DNA of 64,000 nt, taken from assembly GCF_000758665.1 (NCBI RefSeq), contig NZ_CP009285.1:3224001-3288000 (forward strand), read 5' to 3'. The notes under the pieces are model-generated. The model was given only the letters and a program-made list of their open reading frames with translations, had not been told where the DNA came from and did not search any database. Within the stretch, counting starts at the first letter, position 1. Every line of letters begins with the position of its first letter. Both the position numbers and the translations under genes were made by a program. Below, one piece after another: positions 9,687 to 20,800 of the stretch. Source of the stretch: Paenibacillus borealis. Its GTDB lineage: Bacteria > Bacillota > Bacilli > Paenibacillales > Paenibacillaceae.

Positions 9687-10646
9687 ATGGCAAGCCATAC
9701 TCAGCTTGAAATTCCTGAAAAGTTAACGGCACGGCGAACCGGTGGGAAATTGCGAAAAGAGATTGTCAAACATAAATACTTGTATCTCCTTCTCGCACCG
9801 CTGGTGATTTATTACATTGTTTTCTCCTATGTTCCGATGTACGGCATATTACTGGCTTTCAAGGAATTTGACTATTCCAAAGGAATTCTGGGCAGTCCAT
9901 GGAATGATTTTGCTAATTTTACCGCTGTCTTCAACAATCCCGATTTCTGGACGGCTACCCGCAATACGGTTCTGATCAGTCTGGGACGGCTTATCATTGA
10001 ATTTCCAATCCCAATAGTGCTTGCCCTGCTGCTTAATGAGATTTCGAAAGGGAAGCTCACCCGGATATTTCAAACTGTATTTACGTTCCCTCACTTTATC
10101 AGCTGGGTTGTATTAAGTGGAATAATCATAGGGATTTTTAGTGACCAGGGACTTTACAATCAGATTCTTGTGCTTTTCGGAGCGGACAAGTCATCCGTGC
10201 TGACTAACGGGCCGGGTTTCACCATAGTGTTATTTATCTCTAACATTTGGAAAGAGGCCGGGTGGTCATGCATTCTTTATCTGGCAGCGATCGCGGGAAT
10301 TAATCCCGAGATGTACGAAGCAGCCGCAGTGGACGGGGCTAACCGTTTTCAGCAGATGAGAAAGATCACATGGCCTGTACTTAAATCCACTGCGGCAGTA
10401 TTATTCATTTTGGCCGTGGGAAATGTAATGAATGGTGGTTTTGACCAGATTTTCAACCTGTATAACTCAGCAGTATATCAATATGCCGATATTCTAGATA
10501 CGTTCGTCTACCGCAGCGCGTTTACGGATGCAACTGGCTTTGGTTTCTCAACTACCGTCGGATTATTGAAGTCCATAATCAATTTCGCCTTACTGTTTGG
10601 TGCCAACTATATCGTGACCAAAGTCGGCAAAGAGGAGGGGTTGTAA
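9687..10646 (+). CDS. ABC sugar importer permease, LplB/YteP type
   Basis: This 319-residue integral membrane protein has about six predicted helices. The first is at YLYLLLAPLVIYYIVFSYVPMYG, the usual opening of LplB-type permeases. The EAA loop reads MYEAAAVDGANRFQQMRKITWP, where the importer ATPase docks. No ATPase gene is present in the window, so, as usual for this class, a shared MsmX-type ATPase elsewhere probably powers it. A GAGGTGAAGAG site precedes the ATG. It lies 48 bases after the arabinofuranosidase and six bases of GGAGGGG-to-GTG spacing separate it from the partner permease. Confidence 0.93.
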   Translation: MASHTQLEIPEKLTARRTGGKLRKEIVKHKYLYLLLAPLVIYYIVFSYVPMYGILLAFKEFDYSKGILGSPWNDFANFTAVFNNPDFWTATRNTVLISLGRLIIEFPIPIVLALLLNEISKGKLTRIFQTVFTFPHFISWVVLSGIIIGIFSDQGLYNQILVLFGADKSSVLTNGPGFTIVLFISNIWKEAGWSCILYLAAIAGINPEMYEAAAVDGANRFQQMRKITWPVLKSTAAVLFILAVGNVMNGGFDQIFNLYNSAVYQYADILDTFVYRSAFTDATGFGFSTTVGLLKSIINFALLFGANYIVTKVGKEEGL

Positions 10647-11525
10647 GTGATAACCAAGAAGTTCAATCTACCCAATGCTCTAATAACACTATTTCTTGGA
10701 ATAATGGCCTTGGTCGCGCTGTTTCCGTTCTATCAAACGCTGATGCTATCGTTCTCCACGGTATCGGACTCTAGTTCGAGTAAATTGTTCTTGTTTCCCA
10801 AGGATTTCGATTTATCTGCATACCGGTTTCTGTTCATTGACGGGAAGGTTACACGCGGGTTGGGGATTACGCTCTTCGTAACCGCAGCGGGTACCATCCT
10901 CAGTATAGTGGTTAGCACAGCTGGCGCATATGTGTTATCCAAGAAAACGCTACCCGGAAGAAATATTATTTTCAACGGGATTATCTTTACCATGTTTTTC
11001 TCTGGGGGACTCATTCCTTACTTTTTGACGCTGCAAAAGCTGAATCTGCAAAACAATCTGCTGGTGATGGTTATACCCCCTGCGGTTAACACCTTCTACC
11101 TGATTATGATGAAAAACTTTTTCAATACGGTTTCTCCTTCCCTTGAGGAATCGGCCAAGATCGATGGAGCTAACGATATTACCATCTTATGGAGAATAGT
11201 AGTTCCCGTATCTATGCCTATTATTGCGACCATGACATTGTTCTACGCGGTGGACCGCTGGAATGAATGGTGGCTGCCCACGCTTTTCATTAACGATACC
11301 AAACTGTATCCGCTGCAACTGGTGCTGCGTAACGCCATAACCAACATCAGTCAGATTATTAACAGCTCAGCAGGAGCTCAGCTGGCTCAAGGGACACAAA
11401 ATATTTATGGCGATTCTGTTAAGTCGGCCATGATCATTATTTCAGCGGTACCGATTATCCTGGTCTATCCTTTTGTTCAGAAGTATTTTGCCAAGGGGAT
11501 TATGATAGGCTCGATTAAGGGATAA
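10647..11525 (+). CDS. ABC sugar importer permease, YtcP/LplC type
   Basis: This 292-residue partner permease starts with a GTG directly after the stop of the previous gene, using AGGAGGGG inside that gene. The opening helix ends ALFPFYQTLMLSFS, and the EAA loop reads SLEESAKIDGANDITILWRIVVP. The C-terminus VQKYFAKGIMIGSIKG is the standard ending of this family. Together with the LplB-type subunit it forms the membrane channel for the oligosaccharide bound by the lipoprotein encoded next. Confidence 0.93.
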   Translation: MITKKFNLPNALITLFLGIMALVALFPFYQTLMLSFSTVSDSSSSKLFLFPKDFDLSAYRFLFIDGKVTRGLGITLFVTAAGTILSIVVSTAGAYVLSKKTLPGRNIIFNGIIFTMFFSGGLIPYFLTLQKLNLQNNLLVMVIPPAVNTFYLIMMKNFFNTVSPSLEESAKIDGANDITILWRIVVPVSMPIIATMTLFYAVDRWNEWWLPTLFINDTKLYPLQLVLRNAITNISQIINSSAGAQLAQGTQNIYGDSVKSAMIIISAVPIILVYPFVQKYFAKGIMIGSIKG

Positions 11526-11575
11526 TACTGGCAAGCAGCCATTATTATAAGACATGACAAAAGGGGATAGTTTAC

Positions 11576-13189
11576 ATGAAAAAGAGCAAACAAGCAAAGA
11601 TGCTGGTGGCAGTCATGCTGGTCCTGACAACAGTATTTGCGGGCTGCAGCAGCAATGATAATAATTCGTCAAGTTCTCCATCCAACGATGCCTCTGGTAG
11701 CGCTTCCGGAGAGAGTGGCTCGAAACATCTGGAGCTGGATGTCTCCATGATGGGTATCCAGGACGGATTTGACGCTCCAGGTGCTGAAAATGATGTGATC
11801 TTCAATGATATGGAGAAAAAGTTCAATGTTACACTGAAGCCGGTGCAATTAACATGGAACGATTATATGGAAAAAACAAAGGTGTGGGCTGCTTCCGGTC
11901 AGCTTCCGGATATTTTTCCGAATGTAATCGCCGTGGATAACAAGGCTCTTTATTCCTCGTGGGCCACGCAGGGTATCATTAAGCCACTTCCAGATGATCT
12001 GAGTAAATACCCGACCATTGAACGGATCATGAACTTGCCTTCCGTGACGCCACTGAAGGTCAATGATAAGTATTACATGGTTCCAAGAATGACTTATGAC
12101 GATGCCAGCGATTGGGTGTTGGACCGTTCCATTTTGTACCGCAAGGATTGGGCAAGTGAAGCCGGATATACCTCTGATCCGAACAGCTTTGAGGAATTTG
12201 TCGCCATGATCAAAGCAGTACAGAAGCTGCATCCCGGAACAGTGGGTATCGCGCTTCAGAATAAGAGCTATATTGATACGCAGTTCCTGGGCAGTTTCCC
12301 TGAAATGTCCAACAATCAGTCATGGGTTAAAGAAGATGGAAAGTGGATTCCTTCCTATACCTCAAAAAGAGTGGTTGAAGGTCTTCAGCAGCTCAGAACA
12401 CTTTACAACGATGGTTTACTGGATAAAGATTTTGCCATTCAAAAGGAAGGGGATGGCTTTACGAAATTTCTTAACGGACAAGCCTTTATCTCTTATGGCG
12501 GAGCACTGAATTCAGCGGCCAATACAGATACCTTCAAAAAGGCGAATCCTGGTGTAAATCTGACTGACGCAGTTGGAATTATGAATATCTGGCCCGCGGC
12601 TGATGGAAACCGATACACCTATGTTGTAACGCCCTACTGGTCGGAAATTTACTTCAACAACATGATGAGCGATGAAGAGTTTGATCGAGCTTTGCAGTTG
12701 GTCGACTTCATGGCTTCGGAAGAATACTCTGCATTGTACAAGAATGGCATTCTGGATGTGGATTATAAAATAGAGAACGGAAAAGCGGTATCACTGCTTA
12801 CCGCTGATGAATCTCTGGCACAAAAATACCCCATTACCAATACGATCAATACACTGGCACAGTGGCATGGTGCATTCTATAAAGCTGGTAAAACAGTGGT
12901 CAACGCCAATCCGGATGTAGCGGCTTGGGAAGCCGTGGATCAGGCAACATTCAAAAAGTTCAAAGCGGAAGACAAACCGGCACCGCTTAACTTCGATATT
13001 ATGCTGATGTCCACACCGGCTAAGAACAAACTGGCGATCACAACCCTTCAGGACGATGAAATCAATACTATTATCGGCAAGGAAGACGTTTCGTCCATGT
13101 GGACAAAAGCTGTGAAAAGCTACGAATCCAAGGGTTTGAAAGAAGCCATTGATGAAGTTAACAAGAGAGCCGAGGAAATGGGTTTGTAA
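11576..13189 (+). CDS. Sugar-binding lipoprotein of the LplA/YtcQ family
   Basis: This 537-residue protein has a lipoprotein signal (MKKSKQAKMLVAVMLVLTT) with lipobox VFAGC and a Ser/Asn-rich linker. It is the large type-I binding protein that matches the two permeases just upstream. A hydrophobic cleft-lining pattern with many Trp/Tyr (WNDYMEKTKVWAASGQLPD, YWSEIYFNN) is typical of binders of long oligosaccharides. It starts with ATG after AAAAGGGGATAG, 50 bases from the permease. A hairpin follows the gene. Substrate inferred from the enzymes around it as arabinogalactan fragments. Confidence 0.92.
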   Translation: MKKSKQAKMLVAVMLVLTTVFAGCSSNDNNSSSSPSNDASGSASGESGSKHLELDVSMMGIQDGFDAPGAENDVIFNDMEKKFNVTLKPVQLTWNDYMEKTKVWAASGQLPDIFPNVIAVDNKALYSSWATQGIIKPLPDDLSKYPTIERIMNLPSVTPLKVNDKYYMVPRMTYDDASDWVLDRSILYRKDWASEAGYTSDPNSFEEFVAMIKAVQKLHPGTVGIALQNKSYIDTQFLGSFPEMSNNQSWVKEDGKWIPSYTSKRVVEGLQQLRTLYNDGLLDKDFAIQKEGDGFTKFLNGQAFISYGGALNSAANTDTFKKANPGVNLTDAVGIMNIWPAADGNRYTYVVTPYWSEIYFNNMMSDEEFDRALQLVDFMASEEYSALYKNGILDVDYKIENGKAVSLLTADESLAQKYPITNTINTLAQWHGAFYKAGKTVVNANPDVAAWEAVDQATFKKFKAEDKPAPLNFDIMLMSTPAKNKLAITTLQDDEINTIIGKEDVSSMWTKAVKSYESKGLKEAIDEVNKRAEEMGL

Positions 13190-13217
13190 GTGTTGAACCA
13201 CATTCGCTGAAAGCGGA

Positions 13218-13250
13218 GACGAGCCTTTAAGCAAAGGCTCGTCCCGTTTC
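13218..13250 (+). terminator. Rho-independent terminator after the importer operon
   Basis: GACGAGCCTTT pairs perfectly with AAAGGCTCGTC across an AAGC loop (13218-13243). The following CCGTTTCTG is only a weak T-run. Confidence 0.65.
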
Positions 13251-13261
13251 TGTGGGTACCA

Positions 13262-13465
13262 ATGCTGATTTCATGCGTACAGTTAAAATGAGTAAGCTAT
13301 AAACGAGCCGGTAGAGTCGGCAAGTACACGATGCCTATGAACAAGACAGGAGCGTGGGAAATCCCAACGCAATATGCCGAAGCTCCAGAGACCGCACAAC
13401 CATAAAGGTTCCTTGGTGAAGGCGATTTCGGTTTTGGGGGATCTGCCGCTGGACAATCTCACATA
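13262..13465 (+). other. Structured non-coding stretch, possibly a group II intron domain I remnant
   Basis: About 200 bases between the terminator and the next gene hold no credible coding frame but many local helices: GAGC near 13350 closing with GCTC near 13384 around TGGG-AAA-TCCCA and GC-AATAT-GC, then AACC-ATAAA-GGTT near 13399-13410. The base composition and phrases such as GGTTCCTTGGTGAAGG recall the 5' domain of bacterial group II introns. No reverse transcriptase, domain V or 5' GUGYG boundary is present. It could also be a leader RNA of the GH43 gene. Low confidence. Confidence 0.3.
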
Positions 13466-13482
13466 TATAAAGGAGAACTCTT

Positions 13483-14409
13483 ATGAACAAACCGCTATAT
13501 CGTGACCCTATCTATGACGGCGCTACTGATCCCGTGGTGATCTATAATCGAAACGCCGGGGAATGGTGGCTGGTATATACCAGCCGCAGGGCAACGGCCG
13601 AAGGTCCAGGCTTCACCTGGGTCCATGGAAGTGATCTGGGAGTTGCATCTTCTAAAGACGGCGGGAAAAGCTGGGTATACCGGGGTATTATAAACGGCTT
13701 GGACATTGAATGGGGCCGGAATACGTTCTGGGCTCCGGAGATTATATGGCATGAGGGACTTTATCATATGTATGTCAGCTATATTCAGGGCGTACCGGAG
13801 GTCTGGGAGGGACACAAGCGAAGCCTGCTCCACTATACCAGTAGGGATATGCTCTCCTGGAGCTATCAATCCCACATTCAACTTAGTTCAGACAGGGTAA
13901 TCGATGCATGTATCTATCCTCTGCCGGATGGTCGCTTCCGTATGTGGTATAAAGATGAGGCAAACGGCTCGGTTACTTATGCCGCCGACAGTGCGGATCT
14001 TTATTCGTGGGAAGTGACAGGTCCCGTGCTGACCCATCAAGGACATGAGGGTCCCAATGTATTTTGCTTCAAAGGCTATTATTGGCTGATTATTGATGAA
14101 TGGCGCGGACAGGGGGTATACCGCTCCGTTGATCTAGAACAATGGGAGCGGAATGGACAGATTTTGGATCAGCCCGGCAGAGGCATTGATGACGGTGGAA
14201 TTGGCTTTCATGCCGATGTGGTAGTTCAGAATGATGAAGCTTATATTTTCTATTTTACCCACCCGGGCCGGACGGGAGATTGGAATACGGTCTCAGCCTA
14301 CGGTAACCGCCGTTCTTCCATTCAGGTAGCACGGCTTAATGTAATCGAAGGAATCCTGGTTTGTGACCGTAACGAGCAGTTTGAGATTGAGCTTCGTCCA
14401 GAAGATTAA
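13483..14409 (+). CDS. GH43-family glycosidase, cytoplasmic
   Basis: This 308-residue five-bladed propeller enzyme has no signal peptide. The three GH43 carboxylates can be placed: D16 in GATDPVV (base), D141 in VIDACIY (pKa modulator) and E189 in GHEGPNVF (acid). The family covers arabinofuranosidases, arabinanases, xylosidases and galactosidases, and the sequence alone does not tell which. It is short, with no accessory module. AAAGGAGAA lies eight bases before the ATG. Its location after the GH51/importer unit suggests it trims imported arabinose- or galactose-containing oligosaccharides. Confidence 0.82.
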   Translation: MNKPLYRDPIYDGATDPVVIYNRNAGEWWLVYTSRRATAEGPGFTWVHGSDLGVASSKDGGKSWVYRGIINGLDIEWGRNTFWAPEIIWHEGLYHMYVSYIQGVPEVWEGHKRSLLHYTSRDMLSWSYQSHIQLSSDRVIDACIYPLPDGRFRMWYKDEANGSVTYAADSADLYSWEVTGPVLTHQGHEGPNVFCFKGYYWLIIDEWRGQGVYRSVDLEQWERNGQILDQPGRGIDDGGIGFHADVVVQNDEAYIFYFTHPGRTGDWNTVSAYGNRRSSIQVARLNVIEGILVCDRNEQFEIELRPED

Positions 14410-14495
14410 TTCACTTCAAGTGTCTTTTCGCAAAGCATAAGCTTACCTGCATTGACATCACAAATTCTAAGGGAATTCGGGGAAATTCCGTCTGA

Positions 14496-14573
14496 GAAGC
14501 GCAGGCTTATTACGATTCGTTATTTGAGCTCTACGCAGATTGGGGCATCGATTTCTTAAAAGTTGAATATTAG
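14496..14573 (+). pseudogene. Remnant of a GH27-like alpha-galactosidase
   Basis: A short frame, closed on both sides by stops, reads EAQAYYDSLFELYADWG followed by IDFLKVEY. This matches the barrel strand that carries the nucleophile in GH27/GH36 enzymes (LYADWGVDFxKxD), with the catalytic Asp of the usual KxD replaced by Glu. Only about 25 residues survive. Nothing else of the enzyme is visible in the roughly 490 bases between 14409 and 14900. Confidence 0.5.
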
Positions 14574-14837
14574 TTAATTAATTGGCTATGATCTTCAAAT
14601 AATGACCTTTAAAGTCTGTTGGAAAAAGGATATCATTCCACTAAGCATTTTCTACAAGTGCTATAAAAGGTACGAGGAGGATACTTAAGAGAGTTAACAG
14701 CTAAGAATATTACAAAATCAAAATATATTACAAATTCACTGCAATAGTACCTTTATAAATATCGAACATATGACCAATTTTACTAGATATATTCATAACA
14801 GCAAAACTAATTTGGGTGCTAGAATTAACGGTATTAA

Positions 14838-14851
14838 AGAAAGCGCTTTCT
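14838..14851 (+). promoter_or_regulatory. cre site (CcpA) before the large SLH/GH43 gene
   Basis: AGAAAGCGCTTTCT is a perfect palindrome that fits cre at 12 of 14 positions, with the two outer bases off. It lies 49 bases before the chosen GTG start, which also argues against any earlier start. Confidence 0.6.
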
Positions 14852-14899
14852 ATAGTGGGGAGATTAGCCGATTGCCAATCAGGGGAGGAGCTTATAAGG

Positions 14900-17800
14900 G
14901 TGAATAAGTATAATTTCAGAATGAAACGTATTTTTGCAAGTTTCCTTAGTTTTATTATTATCTGCGGATTCATTCCCGCCATGTCGCTCACCGCGAGGGC
15001 TGAAGTGTCCAGATCAGGAAATGATTTGACTGTAGTGACAACGCCCTTTGAACTTCAGGGGGATACAGCAGCGGATAATATGAAGGTTGAATGGAACCCT
15101 GTCAGCGGGGCAACGAAATATAAACTATACCGGTCTGATGCGGACAATGGCAATTATGTGGAGCTGGCATCTTCCGCTTCCACCACATACGATGACTATG
15201 ATTTGAACACAAGCATGACCTACTACTATAAGGTTTCAGCAATCGGAGCATCTGGAGTCATTGCTACTTCAGAGCCTGCTGCCGCACAAGCTGTCATCGA
15301 ACCGGCTGCCGGTCTTATGACATATGACAATACCAAGGTATCGTTCTTGAAGCTGAAATCCAAGCTGCTGTTCGACGGCATTTATTATCAGTATGCATTT
15401 CAGAGTGACAGTTCCGGCTTCACACAAATTGTAGAGCAAACTTCCAGTGACGGTCTGAATTATAGCGGCAATCGGGTCATTTTGTCGAAAACCGACAATC
15501 CGGAGCTAAACGCGAATAAATTTGAAGCCGTCAGCATTGTAAAACATGGCTCCAAGGTGGTCATGTGGGCGCATTATGAGAATAATGCGGATTACACCCT
15601 TGCAAGGGTTGCCAGTATTTCCGGAACCCCTGGAGGCAGCTTTACTTACCACGGCAGCTTCCAGCCGCAAGGGAATCAATCACGGGATCTAAACTTTTTT
15701 GAAGATGATGATGGCAGCGGGTATCTCGTCTCCGCGTCCGATAATAATGCGAATCTGAAAGTGTATAAACTGAATGAAGACTGGACAAATATCCTGCCTG
15801 CGGACGTTTATCCCGCTGTCACACTGCTTGCCAATCAGCAGCGTGAAGCGCCTGCGATGATCAAAAAGGATGGCTGGTATTATCTGTTTACCTCGCAAAC
15901 CGCAGGCTGGTATCCCAGTCAAGGCGGGTATATCTCAGCACAGTCTATTCCGGAGCTTGCGGACGCGCCGCTCCAGCCGATCGGTAATACTGTAACATTC
16001 GGCGCCCAATCCGGCGGAATCGTGCAAATCGGCGACCATTATGTGATGATGGCGAACCGCTGGAGCGGCGGCTGGGCTACCCCGGATCCTGCGCTCGGCG
16101 GAGCATGGTCCTCGCAGCGCATGCTGCCGATCACTTTACAGGATGGTTATGCTGCGTATGATTATTACTCCAGCATTAAATATAATGCCGATGCCGGTGT
16201 TGTCATTCCGGTGCAGAGCGGGAAGATTCTCTCTTTAAACAAACCGACAACATTGTCGGCAAGCGATTCTCCTGGGGCAGCCGGCTACACTGCCGACCAA
16301 GCCAATGACGGGATCAGCTATGCAGAGAACAATTTCTTTCAACCCGGTGCGAACACAGGAACCTTTACCTGGACAGTCGATCTTGGGAAGGAATCCGCCA
16401 TCAGCCAGATTGATGTCACCTTTAGGCTCACCAAGGGTTCGGAAACCTACAGCCAATATATATTGAGCGGCAGCAAGGATGGAAACAGCTTTACTACGAT
16501 CAAGGATCAGAGCAGCAATAGAATTGTCGGCTTTAATGAGAATATCATTTCCGATCCGAACACATACCGTTATGTCCGGATTCAGGTCACCGGTGTGAAA
16601 AGGGCAAGCAATAACAGCGATTTGAACGCTGACTGGACACGCGGCTTCAATGAGCTGACCGTATATGGCACACCACCTGCAGGCAGCTATACCAGTGTTC
16701 CGGTTGGAGCGGCATGGTACGACAACGAAGGGAAGTCAATTCAAGCCCACGGCGGCGGCTTTGTACAGCAGGGCGGCTGGTATTATTGGGTCGGTGAAGA
16801 CAAATCCCTGAATTCTCACAATACCAATGGCATTAACCTGTACAAATCGAAAGATCTGCTCAACTGGGAACTCGTGTCCACCATCCTGTCTAATACTACT
16901 AATCCCGGCTATACTTCGGATTCAACTCCCGGGCTCATCAGTTCCCAAACCGGGCAATTCAATATGGAGCGTCCAAAGCTGATATACGATCAGGCCAGCG
17001 GGAAGTTCGTGCTGTATGCCCACTGGGAGAATGGAACTGACTATGGGAACTCCCATATCCTGATTGCTTCGGCAAGCTCGGTGGACGGTCATTATACCGT
17101 GCTTCATAATTTCCGCCCGGGGGCGGGACATGTTGGCGACCCTGCTGAAACAGATGCATCCTATACCGGTTCGGACGGTCTGTGGGGTTATGGGTCCCGC
17201 GACTTCACTGTCTATCAGGATCCCGGCACCGGAGAAGCTTATCTGATCAGTACGCAGGATTGGCAGAATATGCGTGTATACAAGCTTACGGAGAATAGCA
17301 CAAATGTCGACTGGGAGCATTCCTATCAGCTGTTTGGCGGCGGCAAGAGAGAAGCTCCGGCGATGATCAAATCCGGCGGAGTATATTATATTATTACCTC
17401 CAGCCAATCTGGCTGGTATCCGAACCAGGCTATGTATTCCTATACTACCGACATTAGCAATCCGGATGGCTGGTCTGCTCTTCAGCCGTTAGGCAACAAC
17501 ACTACCTTCTATAGCCAACCTACGAATATTATGGAGGTTAAGGCTGCGGATGGCAGCATCAAATATGTGTATATGGGCGACCGCTGGAATCCCGATGTTC
17601 TTGGCGCTTCCTCCTATGTATGGCTGCCGCTCAACATCGACAACAGTACACACACGATGACCATGAATTATACGCCCGGATGGTCGCTGAATCCGGACAA
17701 CGGAGTATTTAATTATCCGGATGTGACCAATGTGTCGCAAGGCAAACCTGTGGACGGTGAGGATAATGTTGTAGCAGGGAAGCTGCTGAAATATATTAAT

Positions 17801-20800
17801 GACGGTTCGTACGCTGAAGCTGATACATGGTCAGCAGATACGCTTTATTATCAGCAAAAGAAGGTTCCTTACTCAGTGACGTTTGATTTGCAGGATGTCT
17901 ATGATCTGTCGCGTGTGGACCTCAGCTTCAAGCACCACAATGGTTCCGAAGCTTATTATGCCTATACGGTTCAAGGCAGCAATGACAACAAAAACTGGAT
18001 TGTCCTGGCCGATGAGACCCAGAATAAAACAGCGGGCTTCAAGAGCGACATGCTGAAGGGCAAATATAGATATGTGATGCTGAACATCACTGCAGTCAAG
18101 AATGCCCATAACAATAATTCTACCGCGGACTGGTCGAATGGATTGCTTGAGGCGCAGGTGTATGCGAATAATCTCTCCAAACCGCTGGCCGCCTTACCGG
18201 CAGCAAGCGAAGAGGGCGGAACCTACACATCTGAACAGGCGGTTACGCTCTCAAGTACAACAAGCGGTGCCAAGATTTATTACACAACGAACGGCGCCGA
18301 GCCTACGGACCGGAGCCCGCTTTATGCCGGTCCGGTCAGCTTAACTTGGGGTCATACGGTTCTCAAGGCAGTAGCCTATGCGGACGGCATGGAGTCAAGC
18401 GGTGTGCTGAGCAAAGACTTCAATATTATTGACCCTAATGTCATTGTGTCAGTGACCAGTCCAACGGAATTTGCCGTCACGGCTGATGAGGGGGCGGCAG
18501 GTCTTCCAGCTACCCTGGGAGCGGTGAATGCACTTGGCAATGCAGTTACTTCCCCGGTATCCTGGAATACGGCTGGCCTTACCTTCAGTCCTTATACTTC
18601 GATGAGAGTCACGGGGATTATGGCCGGCGGATACCAGGTGAATGCCACGGTTGATGTGATAAATGCCAACCTGACCTATTTTATCAGCGGCGGTTCTATA
18701 GGAGTGTCCTCCTTCTTCACGGCTGCCAAGACCAGACTGGACGGACAACTGGTAAATTCGGTGTCCGATCAGGCATACGACGGGCAATGGGGCTATACGG
18801 GTAAAGTTGACACTGACATCGGATATCACACCAGTACAAACGGCATTTATGAGAGCGGCTGGTACGCCTACGGAGACAAGAGCATTGATTATACCCTGCA
18901 TCTGGATCCCGGATCTTATACCTTGATCTCAGGCTACAAGGAATGGTGGGGCGCCACCCGTGGCATGAGCTTCTCGGCCAAGAATTCGGCGGGCACCGTG
19001 CTTGCTTCCAAGAATTTCTCAATCAACAAAAATACTGCAGCCGATCAGGAGGAGATCGGATTCACCCTTGAAAAGGCTGACAATGTGCAGATCAGCGTAA
19101 GCAAAGTCAGTGGTAGTGACCCTGTGCTGGCATGGCTGGCGGTTGAAAAGAAAATGCCGGTCACAACTGCTGTAATCTCGCCGTCTTCACCCGACGGGAA
19201 TCTGAACTGGTATGTCAATCCGGTATTGTTGACCCTTGACGCTGCTGAAACGGGGGGAACCGTAACAGGAACAGTATACAGCGTTGATAATGCTACCACC
19301 TGGAGCACATATTCCGGTCCGGTTACTTTCCATCAGGATGGGCAGTATTCCGTGTCTTATTATTCAACCGATTCGCTGGGGGTAGAGGAATATCCGAAGA
19401 ACATTACCTTCCAGCTGGATCAAACGGGGCCAATTACCACGGCCACTCCGAATTCCGCGAATCCGATTGAATCCGGCAAGTATAGCGCGCCGGTTACGGT
19501 TACACTGGCGGGGACAGATAACCTGTCAGGGATGGCAAAGACGGTATACAGTATAGATGGCCAGACATGGCAGACCTATTCTGAGCCTATTGAATTGAAC
19601 CAGAGCGGACAGTACATTGTGGAATACTACTCTGTTGACAATGCAGGGAATACGGAAGCGGCGCAATCACTGCCTATTACTATCAATCTGGAATTGCCAA
19701 CCCATTCCGGCAATACGGATTTGGCTGCCATTCACTTACAGATGGCTGCAATAACTCCGGCTTTCGACAAGGATATTATAGACTATACGGCTGTGGTGCC
19801 TGGCAGCATGGCTTCAATCACTGTAAGTGCCAGCGTGTATGACCTGGATTCAACCCTATCCATAGACGGAATAGCTGTTGCCAGCGGGGAAGAGCTATCG
19901 CTCAGTCTGGACTATGGTGAGAACAGCATTCCAATCCAGGTAACTGCCAAGGATATGCTGACGACCAAGACATACACCGTAACAATCTTACGTGAATTGA
20001 GTATTCCAGCTACGGCACAGGAAATAGCAGCAGGGATTACAGCTGTTGCAGCGCCTGCCAGGGATGCGGCCAGCTTGACGCTGCCGGCGGTGCCGGACGG
20101 ATTCAGCATAGCCATTAGATCAACGGATAAGCCGGACGTGATTACAACAGATGGAGTCATAATACCGCCTGGCACAGATACAGAAGTGCACCTTGTGTTT
20201 GTTGTGACCAGGATCTCAGACCATTCAGAAGCGGATACGGCAAGCCTCACTGTAACGGTACCGGGAAGGACACCGGCAGTAACAGGCGGCAATACTAAGA
20301 ACACAACTGGAGCTGTGCCGGGATCTGCACCTAACCCTACATCAACGACAGAACCAGCCCGCGATCCGGCGAAGCTAATAGTTAAGGCGGAGCTTGATAA
20401 CGCAACAAACGTTGCTGTTGCAGTTGTTTCAGAGGCAGACATTACAGAGGCATTTGCATTCGCCCGGGACAATGATGAGGGTACAAAAGTGATCCAAATT
20501 GAATTGCCCGGAGTTAAGGGCGCGACAGCATATGAACTGCAGTTGCCTGCTGCAAGTCTGACTTCCAGAGATCATACAAAAGTAATACAGATTAAGACGG
20601 TTCTTGGAACAATGGCGCTTCCTGCCCACATGTTCTCAGCGGGGGAACTGGGCAATGCCAAGACGGTATCCGTTCAAATTGCAGAAGGGGATACTTCAAC
20701 AATCCGCCAGGCACCGGTTATCTCTCAGATTGGAACCAGACCTGTAATTGAGGTGACCATGAAGGCGGATAACAAGACCATCACCTTCAACAACGCCGAT

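Noticed and set aside
13250..13262. GGGTACC as part of a T-box leader for the GH43 gene
   Set aside because: Only seven bases agree, the GGTGG part is missing and no terminator follows.
19912..20472. Long antisense frames inside real genes, such as this one, 4707-5300 and 42828-43643
   Set aside because: They lie opposite well-supported genes, lack ribosome binding sites and known motifs, and follow from the codon bias of the sense strand.
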